A stretch of 64,000 bases of DNA from Uliginosibacterium flavum (GCF_040566545.1 NZ_JBEWZI010000012.1:62001-126000), one strand, 5' to 3'. Positions 10,354 through 19,595 are shown, counted from the first letter of the stretch. Numbers and translations: made by a program. The notes: generated by a model from the sequence alone, not told the origin.

Positions 10354-12399
10354 TCAGACCTTGCTGGCGTCCGCCTGAATCGCGGTGAGGGCGATGGTGA
10401 ACACGATGTCATCCACCAGTGCGCCACGCGACAAGTCATTCACCGGCTTGCGCAGGCCTTGCAGCATCGGGCCGACGGAGACGACGTTGGCGCTGCGCTG
10501 CACGGCCTTGTAGGTGGTGTTGCCGGTGTTCAGATCGGGGAAGATGAACACGGTGGCCTTGCCAGCGACTTTGGAGTTCGGCGCCTTGGAGGCGGCGACA
10601 TCCATGACCGAGGCGGCATCGTATTGCAGCGGGCCGTCAAGCAACAGATCGGGAGCCCTTTCCTTGGCGATTGCCGTGGCTTCGGCGACCTTTACCACAT
10701 CGGCGCCAGCGCCCGAAGTACCGGTCGAGTAACTGATCATGGCGACGCGGGGCTCGACGCCGAAGGCCTTGGCAGAATGCGCGCTCTGCAGGGCGATTTC
10801 GGCCAGTTCGGCGGCGTTCGGATCCGGGTTGATGGCGCAGTCGCCATACACCAGCACCTGATCGGGCATCAGCATGAAGAACACGGAGGACACGATGGAG
10901 TTGCCCGGCGCGGTCTTGATCAATTGCAGTGCGGGGCGCACGGTGCTGGCGGTGGTATGCACGGCACCGGAAACCAGCCCGTCCACGTCATTGGTGGCCA
11001 GCATCATGGTGCCGAGCACGACCGTATCTTGCAACTGGTCGCGCGCCTGACCTTCGGTAAGGCCTTTACTCTTGCGCAGTTCGGCCATCGGGGCGACATA
11101 TTTTTCGCGGATCGTGTCCGGATCAAGAATTTCCAGCGTAGCCGGCAGCGTCACGCCTTGAGCAGCAGCCACGGACTTGATGACATCCGGTTTGCCGAGC
11201 AGCACGCAGCGGGCGATGCCCTTCTCTTCGCAGATGACTGCAGCCTTAATGGTACGGGGCTCGTCGCCTTCAGGCAGGACGATGCGCTTGTTGGCAGCAC
11301 GGGCTTTCTGGATCAGCTGGTAACGGAAGGCCGGCGGGCTCATGTGCGTGGTGCTCGGCAGCTTGACGCTGGCGAGGATGGCGTCGGTATTGAGTTCCTC
11401 GGCCACGCCGTCGAGTACGGATTCCATGCGCTCGTAATCGTCAGCGGCTACCGATGGGGAAATGCGGCTGATGCTGGTAGCGGTGACGTAAGTATCGCTG
11501 TCCACACGCAGGATCGGCATGCCGTTGTCCAGCGCCTGCGCAGCCAGATCGAGAATGCGCTGGTCTATCGAGGAGGAGTGGGTCAGCAGCAGGCCAGCGA
11601 GCTGGATGCCACGCGAGGCAGCCAGCGCGGTGGCAAGCATCACGTCATCACGGTCACCGGAACTGACAATCAGCGAGCAGGGGTTCAGACGCATGATCAC
11701 TTCGGCAGCCGAGCGGCCGGCAATCACGGTTTCCAGCACGCGACGCTTGGAGATTTCGCCTGGCACTACGATTTCGGCATTCAGGTGACGCGCAACGTCC
11801 AGCGTGCGTGGTGCCAGCAGGGCCGGATTGTTGCGGATCACGCCCCACAGAGGTAGATCTTCCAGTGCGAAAGCCGCGGCAGCTGCATCAAAATCGGGAG
11901 CCGCCTTGTTGAAAATCGTACCGGCGATGGTGCAGCCTGCCGACAGCAACTGGGCTGCGCTGAGTTTGACCTCCATCACGGCGCTGACATCCTGCGCACT
12001 GGTGACCAGCACCATTTCGGCGTGCAGGGTGCGTGCGATATCTACGTTCAGACGCGTGGTGTAGGAGAAGCTGGGATCAGTGTGCAGGCCTTCGATGATC
12101 AGCACATCTGCGTCTTTGGCTGCGCTCATGCACAGGCTGACGATGTCTTCGAGCAGCTCGTCGATCTGGCCTTCAGAGATACGCGACACGACTTGGGCGG
12201 TGGTCAGCGCATTCGGGCAATCGATCTTGCAGATCTCGCGTGCGAAATGCACGGAACGTTCATTGGCCGTATCGTCCTGGGTCACCGGCTTGGCAAAGCC
12301 GACGCGCAGGCCCTGACGTTGCAGCGCACGCACCACACCAAGGGCAACAGAGGTAAGACCTACATTTTGTCGGGTCGGAGCAAGGAAAAAGGTTTGCAT
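10354..12399 (-). CDS. pta: phosphate acetyltransferase (long form)
   Basis: 681 aa. Interconverts acetyl-CoA and acetyl phosphate in the Pta-AckA acetate pathway. Three parts in the usual order: an N-terminal BioD-like P-loop domain (MQTFFLAPTRQNVGLTSVAL), a central DRTGG domain (RDDVMLATALAASRGIQLAG), and the C-terminal PTA_PTB catalytic domain (about residues 350-680; RIVLPEGDEPRTIKAA, YGDCAINPDPNAAELAEIA). Start at 12399 is chosen from the family N-terminus and an AGAAGA ribosome-binding site. No ackA is adjacent. A terminator follows. Confidence 0.95.
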   Translation of the reverse strand: MQTFFLAPTRQNVGLTSVALGVVRALQRQGLRVGFAKPVTQDDTANERSVHFAREICKIDCPNALTTAQVVSRISEGQIDELLEDIVSLCMSAAKDADVLIIEGLHTDPSFSYTTRLNVDIARTLHAEMVLVTSAQDVSAVMEVKLSAAQLLSAGCTIAGTIFNKAAPDFDAAAAAFALEDLPLWGVIRNNPALLAPRTLDVARHLNAEIVVPGEISKRRVLETVIAGRSAAEVIMRLNPCSLIVSSGDRDDVMLATALAASRGIQLAGLLLTHSSSIDQRILDLAAQALDNGMPILRVDSDTYVTATSISRISPSVAADDYERMESVLDGVAEELNTDAILASVKLPSTTHMSPPAFRYQLIQKARAANKRIVLPEGDEPRTIKAAVICEEKGIARCVLLGKPDVIKSVAAAQGVTLPATLEILDPDTIREKYVAPMAELRKSKGLTEGQARDQLQDTVVLGTMMLATNDVDGLVSGAVHTTASTVRPALQLIKTAPGNSIVSSVFFMLMPDQVLVYGDCAINPDPNAAELAEIALQSAHSAKAFGVEPRVAMISYSTGTSGAGADVVKVAEATAIAKERAPDLLLDGPLQYDAASVMDVAASKAPNSKVAGKATVFIFPDLNTGNTTYKAVQRSANVVSVGPMLQGLRKPVNDLSRGALVDDIVFTIALTAIQADASKV

Positions 12400-12593
12400 G
12401 TTTCTTCTACCAAAAGACACCAAAAGGGGGAGTTTATTATTTTCAGGCTGAATTTTGCTGCAACGCCGCAAAATTCACAAAAGCCTAGCCATGTTAGTGC
12501 GTCCTTGGGGCTTCTTCCAGTCAATCTGATCAAGGTTTGATCTGAACCAGACGGCCGCCTATAGGTCATTCGTAATAGGCGTCCTGAAATACA

Positions 12594-12619
12594 AACGGCC
12601 TGTCCGCAGACAGGCCGTT
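12594..12619 (-). terminator. rho-independent terminator of the cytochrome operon
   Basis: Perfect 11-bp stem AACGGCCTGTC / GACAGGCCGTT with a 4-base loop, 17 bases after the stop of the heme-protein gene. The minus strand then reads TGTATTT, a weak T-run. Confidence 0.75.
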
Positions 12620-12636
12620 CGATCCAGCCAAGTCAA

Positions 12637-13710
12637 TTACTTGGCGAAACTCAGAATCAGCGGCTCTTGGATCATGGCGTGACGCACCTGCGCATTGTCG
12701 AAGAACGCAATGCCGAAGCCGTAAGTCTTCGCCAAATCGCTGAAATTCACGTCGGTCTTCGAGCCGGTGACCAGTTTGCGGCTCATCTCGATGGTCCATT
12801 TGCCATTCGCCCACTTGGCGGCGGTGGCGATGTCGCCCCGGTCGCCAGTGAACAGGGCGACGCGGATCGAGGCCACTTCATCGCCAGCCTTGAACTTGCT
12901 GTCGTCAAAGGCGACTTTGTCTTCTTCGCGGATCCAGTAAGTGCCGCCCTTGTTGGCCGCCTTGCCATCCTTGCTCATGAATTCCGGCTTGCCATCGACC
13001 AGCTTCACATCGTTATAACCACCGCCGGTTTTGGCGTCGGATTTGCGGCCCGCTTCCGGTGACTTTTCCTTGTCGTACTGGGTGTGGTCGACATACTGGT
13101 CATCGGTCTGGCCGATCACGCCGGTACGCACGTATTTCATGTGCCAGATGTCGCCGATCTCGCCTTCTTCACCGCTGTACTTGTTGCCATAGGCCTTGCC
13201 CGGCTCGCCGGCATGGCACAGGGCACCGCAGGAGAAACGCTCGTTAAAACCAAAAATGCTGTTGTCCATGTTCCAGATGATGGCCATCTTGTCTTCATAG
13301 AACTTGTTGTTGTCGCCGCCCTTGTCATCCGGATCGCTGAGTTTTTTCCAGCTGCCATCGGCCTGTTTCACGAAGGGACTGCGCTGCACTGACATGGTCG
13401 GATCGGCGTAAGTGATCAACAGATAGATCGAGTCGGTGGTGTAAGCCAGTTGCAACGTGCCTTCGGTCTCGCCCTTGCCGTCCTTGAAGTTCACGCCCTT
13501 GATGGCTTTGAATTTGTAGACGGGGGCAGTTTTCCAGGCAGCATCATCGGCGACGCCGTCCAGCTTGGGGGTCGCTGTGGTTTTGGTGGCGGTGACCGCT
13601 GCAGGCTTGTAGGACTTGGGTTTGTCCTGCGCGCTTGCCGGTGCTGCAAAGCTCGCGGCGAGCAGGATGGACAGGGTGCTGGCAAGGTAAGGCTTGATGG
13701 AACGGCTCAT
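12637..13710 (-). CDS. ethylbenzene-dehydrogenase-related periplasmic heme protein with CX3CH motif
   Basis: 357 aa with a Sec signal peptide (cleavage near ASA-QDK, about residue 28). The body matches the EB_dh/cytochrome c-552-like heme-binding fold (TPKLDGVADDAAWKTAP; YEDKMAIIWNMDNS; GEIGDIWHMKYVRTG). Members include the gamma subunits of DMSO-reductase-family dehydrogenases and stand-alone relatives. A cysteine pair reads CGALCH, i.e. CX3CH, one residue longer than the standard heme c motif and placed where c-type relatives bind heme. It is last in a three-gene operon with a heptaheme cytochrome c and a cytochrome b, so it is probably a terminal periplasmic electron carrier. No molybdoenzyme is in the window. 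Substrate unknown. Confidence 0.8.
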   Translation of the reverse strand: MSRSIKPYLASTLSILLAASFAAPASAQDKPKSYKPAAVTATKTTATPKLDGVADDAAWKTAPVYKFKAIKGVNFKDGKGETEGTLQLAYTTDSIYLLITYADPTMSVQRSPFVKQADGSWKKLSDPDDKGGDNNKFYEDKMAIIWNMDNSIFGFNERFSCGALCHAGEPGKAYGNKYSGEEGEIGDIWHMKYVRTGVIGQTDDQYVDHTQYDKEKSPEAGRKSDAKTGGGYNDVKLVDGKPEFMSKDGKAANKGGTYWIREEDKVAFDDSKFKAGDEVASIRVALFTGDRGDIATAAKWANGKWTIEMSRKLVTGSKTDVNFSDLAKTYGFGIAFFDNAQVRHAMIQEPLILSFAK

Positions 13711-13747
13711 GCTGATCTCTCCTTCGGTGGGGTGTTTGAAAAAACGC

Positions 13748-14362
13748 TCAGTGCTCGTGCCAGCCGGTAATCATCATCCTGAACAGGGTGCTGACACGGT
13801 GGCCCGTAGTCCCGAGATAAATGTGCCCCAACATGAACAGCACGATAGTGCTGGCGGCCAGGGTGTGCAGCAAAGCGATGGGCAACAAGCCGTCGAGCCC
13901 GAAAAGCTGATCCGGCGCGAATTGCGGGTAGAGGAAGATCAGGCCGGTGAGGACCAGCGTGGGCATCACCAGATACATCATCACCCAGTAAATAACGGCC
14001 TGCAGGGCGTTGAAATTCACCTCGGGCGTGGGCGGATAGGGGTGCGGATCGCCGCGAAAAATGCCCCACACGTAGTAACGCGTCTGCACCAGACAGCGCT
14101 GCAGGATTCCCGGTGGCTTGGGTACGTATTGCCACCAGTTGCCGCTGACGATGTTGGCGATCACGAAGAAGGCGTAACACGCTGCCAGCAGCACGCCGGC
14201 AATGTTGTGGATTTGCGCGGCGCGCGAGAACTCAATCAGCGGCAGGGCCGGGTCCGAGAAATGCAGGCTGATGCCGGTGGCGCTAAGCACGAGGATCAGC
14301 ACGGCGTTGCTCAAGTGCCAAACGCGAATCCACAAGGCGAGGAGGAAGACGCGCTCAGTCAT
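13748..14362 (-). CDS. cytochrome b561-type membrane subunit
   Basis: 204 aa, about four or five transmembrane helices. N-terminal WIRVWHLSNAVLILVLSATGISLHF supplies the first heme-ligand histidine; later histidines are in IHNIAGVLL, LLHTLAAST and LGHIYLGTTGHR. This is the prokaryotic cytochrome b561/NiFe-hydrogenase b-subunit type, which exchanges electrons between the quinone pool and a periplasmic partner. The ATG at 14362 overlaps the upstream cytochrome c gene's last codons by 8 bp, so the two are translationally coupled. A second ATG six bases earlier is possible. Downstream is the heme protein, 37 bp away. Confidence 0.88.
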   Translation of the reverse strand: MTERVFLLALWIRVWHLSNAVLILVLSATGISLHFSDPALPLIEFSRAAQIHNIAGVLLAACYAFFVIANIVSGNWWQYVPKPPGILQRCLVQTRYYVWGIFRGDPHPYPPTPEVNFNALQAVIYWVMMYLVMPTLVLTGLIFLYPQFAPDQLFGLDGLLPIALLHTLAASTIVLFMLGHIYLGTTGHRVSTLFRMMITGWHEH

Positions 14363-15323
14363 GACCATTCCCCTTGCCTGCGGTTTTTTGTTTGCGCCGC
14401 CACAGCGCCATCAGGATGCGCAGCGTGCCATGCCCCAGAATGCCCAGCACCGTCAGAAGCGCCATGCCGATGAGGGCTTTATCCAGCAGTGGGTGACGGG
14501 TGGCGCCCACCACATAGGCCGAACTGAGCACGGCACTATTGAGGAAGCCCAGCCTTTCCTGCTCGGCCACGGCCTGATGGCGATACAAACGGGTTTGCAG
14601 CACGCTATCGGCGCTATGGCAGGTCGCACACTTGCGCTCGGCCTTGTCCTTGTCGACAATTTCGTGCGGCTTCTTGTCCGAGGCGGTATGGCATTCTAGG
14701 CAGCGCACGGCTTTCCAGTGCAAGCGCGTGTTGGGCAGCCAGGCGTGCGTCTCATCCACATCGGGGCGGGCCTTGGCATCGCCGCTGACCCGCGCCATTT
14801 CACGACCGGACTGATGGCAATCGAGGCAGATCTTGTTGTCTTGCGCCGCCGCCGTGCGCGCGTCTTTCAGGCGGCTGGCAATCGCCCCCCGGTGCGGGTT
14901 ATGGCAAGTCAGGCAGGTGAAGGGCTCTTGCATTTCGCCGCCATGCACCGAGCCAGCGATCTGCTTCTCGACGCGCATCACCTTGGCGGCGTGGCATTGC
15001 TCACAGGGCGCGATGCTCTCGCGGGTGTCGGCGGGGTGCGGGTAAGCCGAGACGTTCTTGCCGTGGCACTGCGTGCATTCCATGCCGGTGTGGTTGGAGG
15101 CATCAAAGTGGGCGTCGTCCACCAGCAGCTTGCCCAGTTTGGCCAGATCAAGGCCGGCTCTGGGCGGGGCTTTCAGGCCGGCGGCCGAATGGCAGGCAAG
15201 GCACTCGGCATTCGCCTTGGCCACCTTGGCGAGCAGCTCGGGCGAACTCTCGGCCGCCTGCACCGCACCCGCCAGCAGCAAGAGCGCGGGCAAAACCAGT
15301 TTCCAGAATTTCTGCTGCGGCAT
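14355..15323 (-). CDS. membrane-anchored heptaheme cytochrome c
   Basis: 322 aa. Signal peptide (cleavage near AVQA-AES), then seven CxxCH motifs: CLACH, CTQCH, CEQCH, CLTCH, CLDCH, CLECH and CATCH. A C-terminal transmembrane helix (KALIGMALLTVLGILGHGTL) ends in a basic cytoplasmic tail. It is most likely a periplasmic multiheme electron-transfer protein held to the inner membrane, passing electrons between the b-type subunit and the EB_dh-like protein encoded downstream. It is the first gene of the operon. Length and heme count differ from NapC/NrfB/octaheme reductases, so I assign no named family. Confidence 0.88.
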   Translation of the reverse strand: MPQQKFWKLVLPALLLLAGAVQAAESSPELLAKVAKANAECLACHSAAGLKAPPRAGLDLAKLGKLLVDDAHFDASNHTGMECTQCHGKNVSAYPHPADTRESIAPCEQCHAAKVMRVEKQIAGSVHGGEMQEPFTCLTCHNPHRGAIASRLKDARTAAAQDNKICLDCHQSGREMARVSGDAKARPDVDETHAWLPNTRLHWKAVRCLECHTASDKKPHEIVDKDKAERKCATCHSADSVLQTRLYRHQAVAEQERLGFLNSAVLSSAYVVGATRHPLLDKALIGMALLTVLGILGHGTLRILMALWRRKQKTAGKGNGHD

Positions 15324-15449
15324 GCGGCAACTCCAAGAGGGCAGGGGCGTGTAAGCAGGCTAGACCATATACCCCTTTCGGCGTAGCTGGCATGGACTGA
15401 AGGACGGGGCAGTAGAATCCCCTACTTCGCTTAGCCCTTAGCCCCTGCC

Positions 15450-16706
15450 ATGTCCGCTCACCCCACAGTTTCTCCACGCATCGTCGTCATCGGCGGCGGC
15501 CCTTCCGGGCTGATGGCGACCGAAGTGCTGAGCGCGGCCGGGTTGGCGGTGGATGTGTTCGATGCCATGCCCTCGCTGGGGCGCAAGTTCCTGATGGCTG
15601 GCAAGGGCGGCATGAACATCACCCATTCCGAGCCGGCCGAGGCTTTTGTGGCGCGCTACGGCGCTCGGGCGGAGTGGATCGCCCCGCTGCTTGACGCATT
15701 CGGGCCTGAGGTCTTGCGTGCGTGGATTCACGACTTGGGCGTAGAGACCTTCGTGGGCAGTTCCGGTCGAGTGTTTCCTACCGACATGAAAGCCGCGCCG
15801 CTGCTGCGCGCCTGGCTGCATCGGTTGCGCGAGGCGGGCGTGAAGTTTCATGTGCACCATCGCTGGCTGGGCTGGGACGATCAGGGCGCGCTGCGCTTTG
15901 CCACGCAGCAGGGCGAGATCAGCGTTCAAGCCGACGCCGTAGTGCTGGCGCTGGGCGGGGCGAGCTGGCCACAGCTCGGTTCGGATGCGGCCTGGCTGCC
16001 ACTGCTGGCGGCACGTGGGGTCGATATCGCGGCGCTGCGCCCGGCTAATTGCGGTTTTGATGTGGGCTGGTCCGAACATTTCCACAGCCGCTATGCCGGC
16101 GAAGCCCTCAAGACCATTGCTGCAAGTTGCATTGGCCCGGATGGCCGGACTTGGCAGCGCCCCGGTGAATGCATGATCAGCGCGACAGGCCTGGAAGGTG
16201 GTTTGATTTACGCCCTGTCGGCACCGCTGCGCGAGGGCTTGCTGGCCAGTGGCAGCGCGACGCTTTATCTGGATCTGCTGCCGGGTCGTTCGGCTGAATG
16301 GGTGACCGCCGAAGTTGCCCATCCGCGCGGGGCGCGTTCCTTGTCGACCCATCTGAACAGCCGTCTCGGCCTGAAGGGCGTGAAGGTCGGCCTGCTGCAT
16401 GAATGCCTGAGCAAGGAAGCCTTCAACGATCCGGCGCAACTGGCTGCCGCGATCAAAGCGCTGCCAGTGCAACTGGTCGCGCCCCGGCCGATTGCCGAGG
16501 TGATCAGCACGGCCGGCGGCGTGCGCATCGAGGCGCTGGACACGAACCTGATGCTGCGCGCCTTGCCCGGCGTGTTTGCGGCGGGCGAAATGCTGGATTG
16601 GGAAGCGCCTACCGGCGGCTATCTGCTCACCGGCTGTTTTGCCAGCGGGCGCGCAGCCGGGCTGGGCGTCAAGGCATGGCTGGAAAGCCGCACTCAGCAA
16701 GGCTGA
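15450..16706 (+). CDS. HI0933-family FAD-dependent oxidoreductase (TIGR03862-like)
   Basis: 418 aa. N-terminal Rossmann dinucleotide motif IVVIGGGPSGLMATEVLSAAG, then GRKFLMAGKGGMNITHS, which is diagnostic of the HI0933/YhiN flavoprotein family, and a C-terminal GEMLDWEAPTGGYLLTGCFASG FAD-binding stretch. The reaction is unknown for most members; cytoplasmic. Single gene, followed by a partial dispersed repeat and then yqgE. An 825-codon open frame lies antisense across this and the next two genes and is not considered real. Confidence 0.92.
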   Translation: MSAHPTVSPRIVVIGGGPSGLMATEVLSAAGLAVDVFDAMPSLGRKFLMAGKGGMNITHSEPAEAFVARYGARAEWIAPLLDAFGPEVLRAWIHDLGVETFVGSSGRVFPTDMKAAPLLRAWLHRLREAGVKFHVHHRWLGWDDQGALRFATQQGEISVQADAVVLALGGASWPQLGSDAAWLPLLAARGVDIAALRPANCGFDVGWSEHFHSRYAGEALKTIAASCIGPDGRTWQRPGECMISATGLEGGLIYALSAPLREGLLASGSATLYLDLLPGRSAEWVTAEVAHPRGARSLSTHLNSRLGLKGVKVGLLHECLSKEAFNDPAQLAAAIKALPVQLVAPRPIAEVISTAGGVRIEALDTNLMLRALPGVFAAGEMLDWEAPTGGYLLTGCFASGRAAGLGVKAWLESRTQQG

Positions 16707-16710
16707 GCGC

Positions 16711-16750
16711 GAGGCATGCTGGCACAGGCAAGCGGGGTGCGGCTCTTCAG
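16711..16750 (+). repeat. dispersed palindromic repeat, copy 4 (right half)
   Basis: Only GGCATGCTGGCACAGGC and the right arm GGTGCGGCTCTTCAGG remain, starting five bases after the flavoprotein stop. Confidence 0.6.
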
Positions 16751-16844
16751 GTAGAGGCCCTTTAAAACAAAAACCAGTGGCCTTCGCCGCCGTACCGACC
16801 AGAAGGCTGCCAGCGTTTCCAGCCAAACAGGTTAAAATGGAAGA

Positions 16845-17408
16845 GTGGAAAACGCTAACTTCACCCATCACTTCCTCATCGCCATGCCGGCCATGACGGA
16901 TGACAATTTCGCCCGCTCGCTGGTCTACGTTGCCGAACACAACGAAGACGGTGCGCTGGGCATCATCATCAATCGCCCGCTGGAACTGTCCGTCAAGGAT
17001 CTGCTGGAGCGCGTGGAAATCCCGCCGCAGACTGACGCCGGCTTCGACGCCGCGCCGGTGTTCTTCGGCGGCCCGGTGCAGACGGATCGCGGCTTCGTGC
17101 TGCATCGCCCGCTGGGCGAGTGGCAGTCCAGCCTCCAGGTCACGCCCGAGATTGCGCTGACCAGTTCCAGGGACATCCTGCAGTCGCTGGCCGAAACCGG
17201 GCAGCCCAAGGATGTGCTGATCTCGCTGGGCTACGCCGGCTGGGGCGCCGGTCAGCTGGAAGAAGAGCTGGCACAGAACGGCTGGCTCACCGTCGAGGCC
17301 GATCCGCGCATCATTTTCGACGTGGAGGCGGGCGACCGGCTGGAGGCTGCGATTCACCTGCTGGGCATCGACTTCGCGAATCTGTCTGACGTGGCCGGGC
17401 ACGCCTGA
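16845..17408 (+). CDS. yqgE: YqgE/AlgH family protein (UPF0301)
   Basis: 187 aa, GTG start. Conserved family signatures: FLIAMPAM, GIIINRPL, FFGGPVQTDRGFVLH, GYAGWGAGQLEEE. The biochemical function is unknown; AlgH was linked to alginate regulation in Pseudomonas. It commonly sits just before ruvX, as here (3-bp gap), forming an operon with pyrR, pyrB and pyrC'. A TTAAAAT sequence about ten bases before the start may be a -10 box, but the spacing to the start would be very short. Confidence 0.95.
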   Translation: MENANFTHHFLIAMPAMTDDNFARSLVYVAEHNEDGALGIIINRPLELSVKDLLERVEIPPQTDAGFDAAPVFFGGPVQTDRGFVLHRPLGEWQSSLQVTPEIALTSSRDILQSLAETGQPKDVLISLGYAGWGAGQLEEELAQNGWLTVEADPRIIFDVEAGDRLEAAIHLLGIDFANLSDVAGHA

Positions 17409-17411
17409 GGG

Positions 17412-17840
17412 ATGGGCACCCTCCTCGGCTTCGACTTCGGCACGGCCCGCATCGGCGTGGCCACCGGCGAAACCGAAACCCGCATGGCGCAGGCGCTCAG
17501 CGTGATTCACGGCGAGGCCAATGATCATCGCTTCGCCGAGATCGAAAAACTGATCAAGGAATGGCGCCCGGTCAAACTGATCGTGGGCCTGCCGACCTCG
17601 ATGGATGGCGAAGCCACCGACATGACCGCGCGCTGCACGCGCTTCGCCAATCAGCTCAAGGGCCGCTTCGGCCTGCCTGTCGCACTGGTGGACGAACGCC
17701 TCAGTTCCGCCGAGGCCGAAGAGCTGCTGCGCGAAGTGACGCATCGCTGGCGCGAGCGCAAACAACATCTGGATGCGCTGGCCGCTCAGCGCATCCTGCA
17801 AAGCTTTCTCGACATGGGTGACAACAATGACAGTGCCTGA
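17412..17840 (+). CDS. ruvX: RNase H-fold putative Holliday junction resolvase / pre-16S rRNA nuclease
   Basis: 142 aa, full length for YqgF/RuvX. Signatures GFDFGTARIGVA (first catalytic Asp), IVGLPTSMDG, VDERLSSAEAEE and the closing Asp-rich HLDALAAQRILQSFLD. Family members mature the 5' end of 16S rRNA and were once named Holliday junction resolvases. Its last 14 bases overlap pyrR. Confidence 0.95.
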   Translation: MGTLLGFDFGTARIGVATGETETRMAQALSVIHGEANDHRFAEIEKLIKEWRPVKLIVGLPTSMDGEATDMTARCTRFANQLKGRFGLPVALVDERLSSAEAEELLREVTHRWRERKQHLDALAAQRILQSFLDMGDNNDSA

Positions 17841-18327
17841 GGTCAAACAACTCCTTGCCACGCTGGCCGAGCAGATCCGGCCCCAGCTCACGCCCGAGAC
17901 CGCGCTGGTCGGCATTCACACCGGCGGCGTGTGGGTAGCAGAACGTCTGCATACCCTGCTTGGCATCAGCCAGCCTCTGGGCAGCATCGATGTGGCTTTC
18001 TACCGCGACGACTACAACTCGCGCGGCCTGCACGGCAAGCCGCAGCGCTCCGGCATCCCGTTCGATGTGGCGGATCGCCACATCATCCTCGTCGATGACG
18101 TGCTCTACTCCGGTCGCACCACCCGCGCTGCGCTCAATGAACTCTTCGACTACGGCCGCCCGGCACGCGTCGATCTGGCCGTGCTGGTCGATCGCGGCGA
18201 GCGCCAGCTGCCCATCGCCGCCCGCTTCTGCGCCCACACCCTGGCCGAGCCCCTGCCCGCTGGCAGCAAGCTGAGCCTGCGCCGCGACGATCACGGCAAT
18301 CTTTCTCTGGAGGTGAAAAGTGCTTAA
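17827..18327 (+). CDS. pyrR: PyrR, pyrimidine operon regulator / uracil phosphoribosyltransferase
   Basis: 166 aa. Contains the PRPP-binding loop IILVDDVLYSGRTTRAA and family residues IHTGGVWVAERL and VAFYRDDYN. Regulates pyr genes in response to UMP/PRPP in many bacteria. ATG at 17827 sits inside the end of ruvX, and the 3' end overlaps pyrB by 8 bp, so translation is chained. Whether it acts on RNA here is unknown; I saw no classic pyr attenuator upstream. Confidence 0.95.
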   Translation: MTVPEVKQLLATLAEQIRPQLTPETALVGIHTGGVWVAERLHTLLGISQPLGSIDVAFYRDDYNSRGLHGKPQRSGIPFDVADRHIILVDDVLYSGRTTRAALNELFDYGRPARVDLAVLVDRGERQLPIAARFCAHTLAEPLPAGSKLSLRRDDHGNLSLEVKSA

Positions 18328-19279
18328 TCCTCAGCTCACCAAGGATGGGCGCCTGCGCCATCTGCTGACTCTGGACGGCCTGCCCAAGGCCATCCTGACC
18401 GAGATCCTCGACATCGCCGCACCCTTCTCGGAAGTCGCCGAGCGCGAGGTCAAGAAGCTGCCGCTCTTGCGTGGCAAAAGCGTGTTCAACGTGTTCTTCG
18501 AGAACAGCACGCGCACCCGCACCACCTTCGAGATCGCCGCCAAGCGCCTGTCGGCCGATGTGATCAACCTGAACGTGTCGACCAGCTCCACCAGCAAGGG
18601 CGAAACCCTGCTCGATACCGTCGACAACCTTTGCGCCATGGGCGCCGACATGTTCGTGATGCGCCACGCCTCCAGCGGCGCGCCGTATCTCTTGGCCCAG
18701 CACCTGCGCGCCACCGGCCGCGATCACATCAGCGTGGTCAATGCCGGCGATGGCCGCCATGCGCACCCCACGCAAGGCCTGCTCGACATGTACACCATCC
18801 GCCACTACAAGCAGGATTTCACCAAGCTCACGGTCGCCATCGTGGGTGATGTGCTGCACTCGCGCGTGGCCCGCTCCGAGATCGCCGCATTGACCACATT
18901 GGGCGTGCCCGAAGTACGCGTGATCGCGCCGAAGACCCTGCTGCCGACCGATGTCGAGCGCATGGGCGTACGCGTTTTCCACGACATGAAGGAAGGCCTC
19001 AAGGGCGTCGATGTGGTGATGATGCTGCGCCTGCAGAACGAGCGCATGAGCGGTGCGCTGCTGCCCTCCAGCGGCGAATATTTCAAGTTTTACGGCCTCA
19101 CCGAAGAGAAGCTGGCGCTGGCCGCCAAGGATGCCATCGTCCTGCATCCGGGGCCGATGAACCGCGGCGTGGAAATCGACTCTGCCGTGGCCGACGGCGT
19201 CAACGCCGTGATCCTGCCGCAGGTCACCTTCGGCATCGCCGTGCGCATGGCGGTGATGAGCATGCTGGCAGCGGGTTGA
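18320..19279 (+). CDS. pyrB: aspartate carbamoyltransferase catalytic chain
   Basis: 319 aa. Condenses aspartate and carbamoyl phosphate in UMP synthesis. Carbamoyl-phosphate site FFENSTRTRTTFE, the SSTSKGETLLDT loop, HPTQGLLDMYTI, and aspartate-binding LRLQNER are all present. The N-terminal extension before the first strand resembles the Pseudomonas-type enzyme, which assembles with the inactive dihydroorotase PyrC'. Here pyrC' is present, but it is 1.65 kb away because of an inserted block (19299-20852). Confidence 0.97.
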   Translation: MLNPQLTKDGRLRHLLTLDGLPKAILTEILDIAAPFSEVAEREVKKLPLLRGKSVFNVFFENSTRTRTTFEIAAKRLSADVINLNVSTSSTSKGETLLDTVDNLCAMGADMFVMRHASSGAPYLLAQHLRATGRDHISVVNAGDGRHAHPTQGLLDMYTIRHYKQDFTKLTVAIVGDVLHSRVARSEIAALTTLGVPEVRVIAPKTLLPTDVERMGVRVFHDMKEGLKGVDVVMMLRLQNERMSGALLPSSGEYFKFYGLTEEKLALAAKDAIVLHPGPMNRGVEIDSAVADGVNAVILPQVTFGIAVRMAVMSMLAAG

Positions 19280-19298
19280 GCTCTTTAAGGGGATCAAG

Positions 19299-19595
19299 AT
19301 GGACGCAAGGGATGCTGAAGTGAGGGCAATTGCCACACTGGCTCTGCAAAGGGCGAAGCAGATGGCCGAATTGAGGAAGCCTCAGGCTGAATGGGCGATG
19401 AATGCCTGGTGGTTGCCTGCGACTCTTTTCACGAGCTTCCTGTGCTTTGCGCCGAAAGATCCCGCTTGGCTTGGTCCATTGATTTTATCCGTGAGTTTTT
19501 TCGCGACCATCGCCTGTTTTTACGTCGCTACGCGCCGCCTCCAGCAGCGTACTGAAGCACTGACCATCCTGCTGCTTGAGCAGCAGGATCGCTGA
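19299..19595 (+). CDS. small hypothetical membrane protein
   Basis: 98 aa with an amphipathic N-terminus and two predicted transmembrane helices (WWLPATLFTSFLCFAP; LGPLILSVSFFATIACFYVA). A Glu/Gln-rich tail follows. It starts 19 bases after the pyrB stop with a ribosome-binding site (AAGGGG). I do not recognise a family. It is the first reading frame of the foreign-looking block between pyrB and pyrC'. Confidence 0.55.
   Translation: MDARDAEVRAIATLALQRAKQMAELRKPQAEWAMNAWWLPATLFTSFLCFAPKDPAWLGPLILSVSFFATIACFYVATRRLQQRTEALTILLLEQQDR

Noticed and set aside
15438..17915. 825-codon open frame on the minus strand
   Set aside because: It lies antisense to the flavoprotein, yqgE and ruvX, all clear family members. 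Its composition (Gln/His/Arg/Ala-rich, no motif) is that of a high-GC shadow frame.
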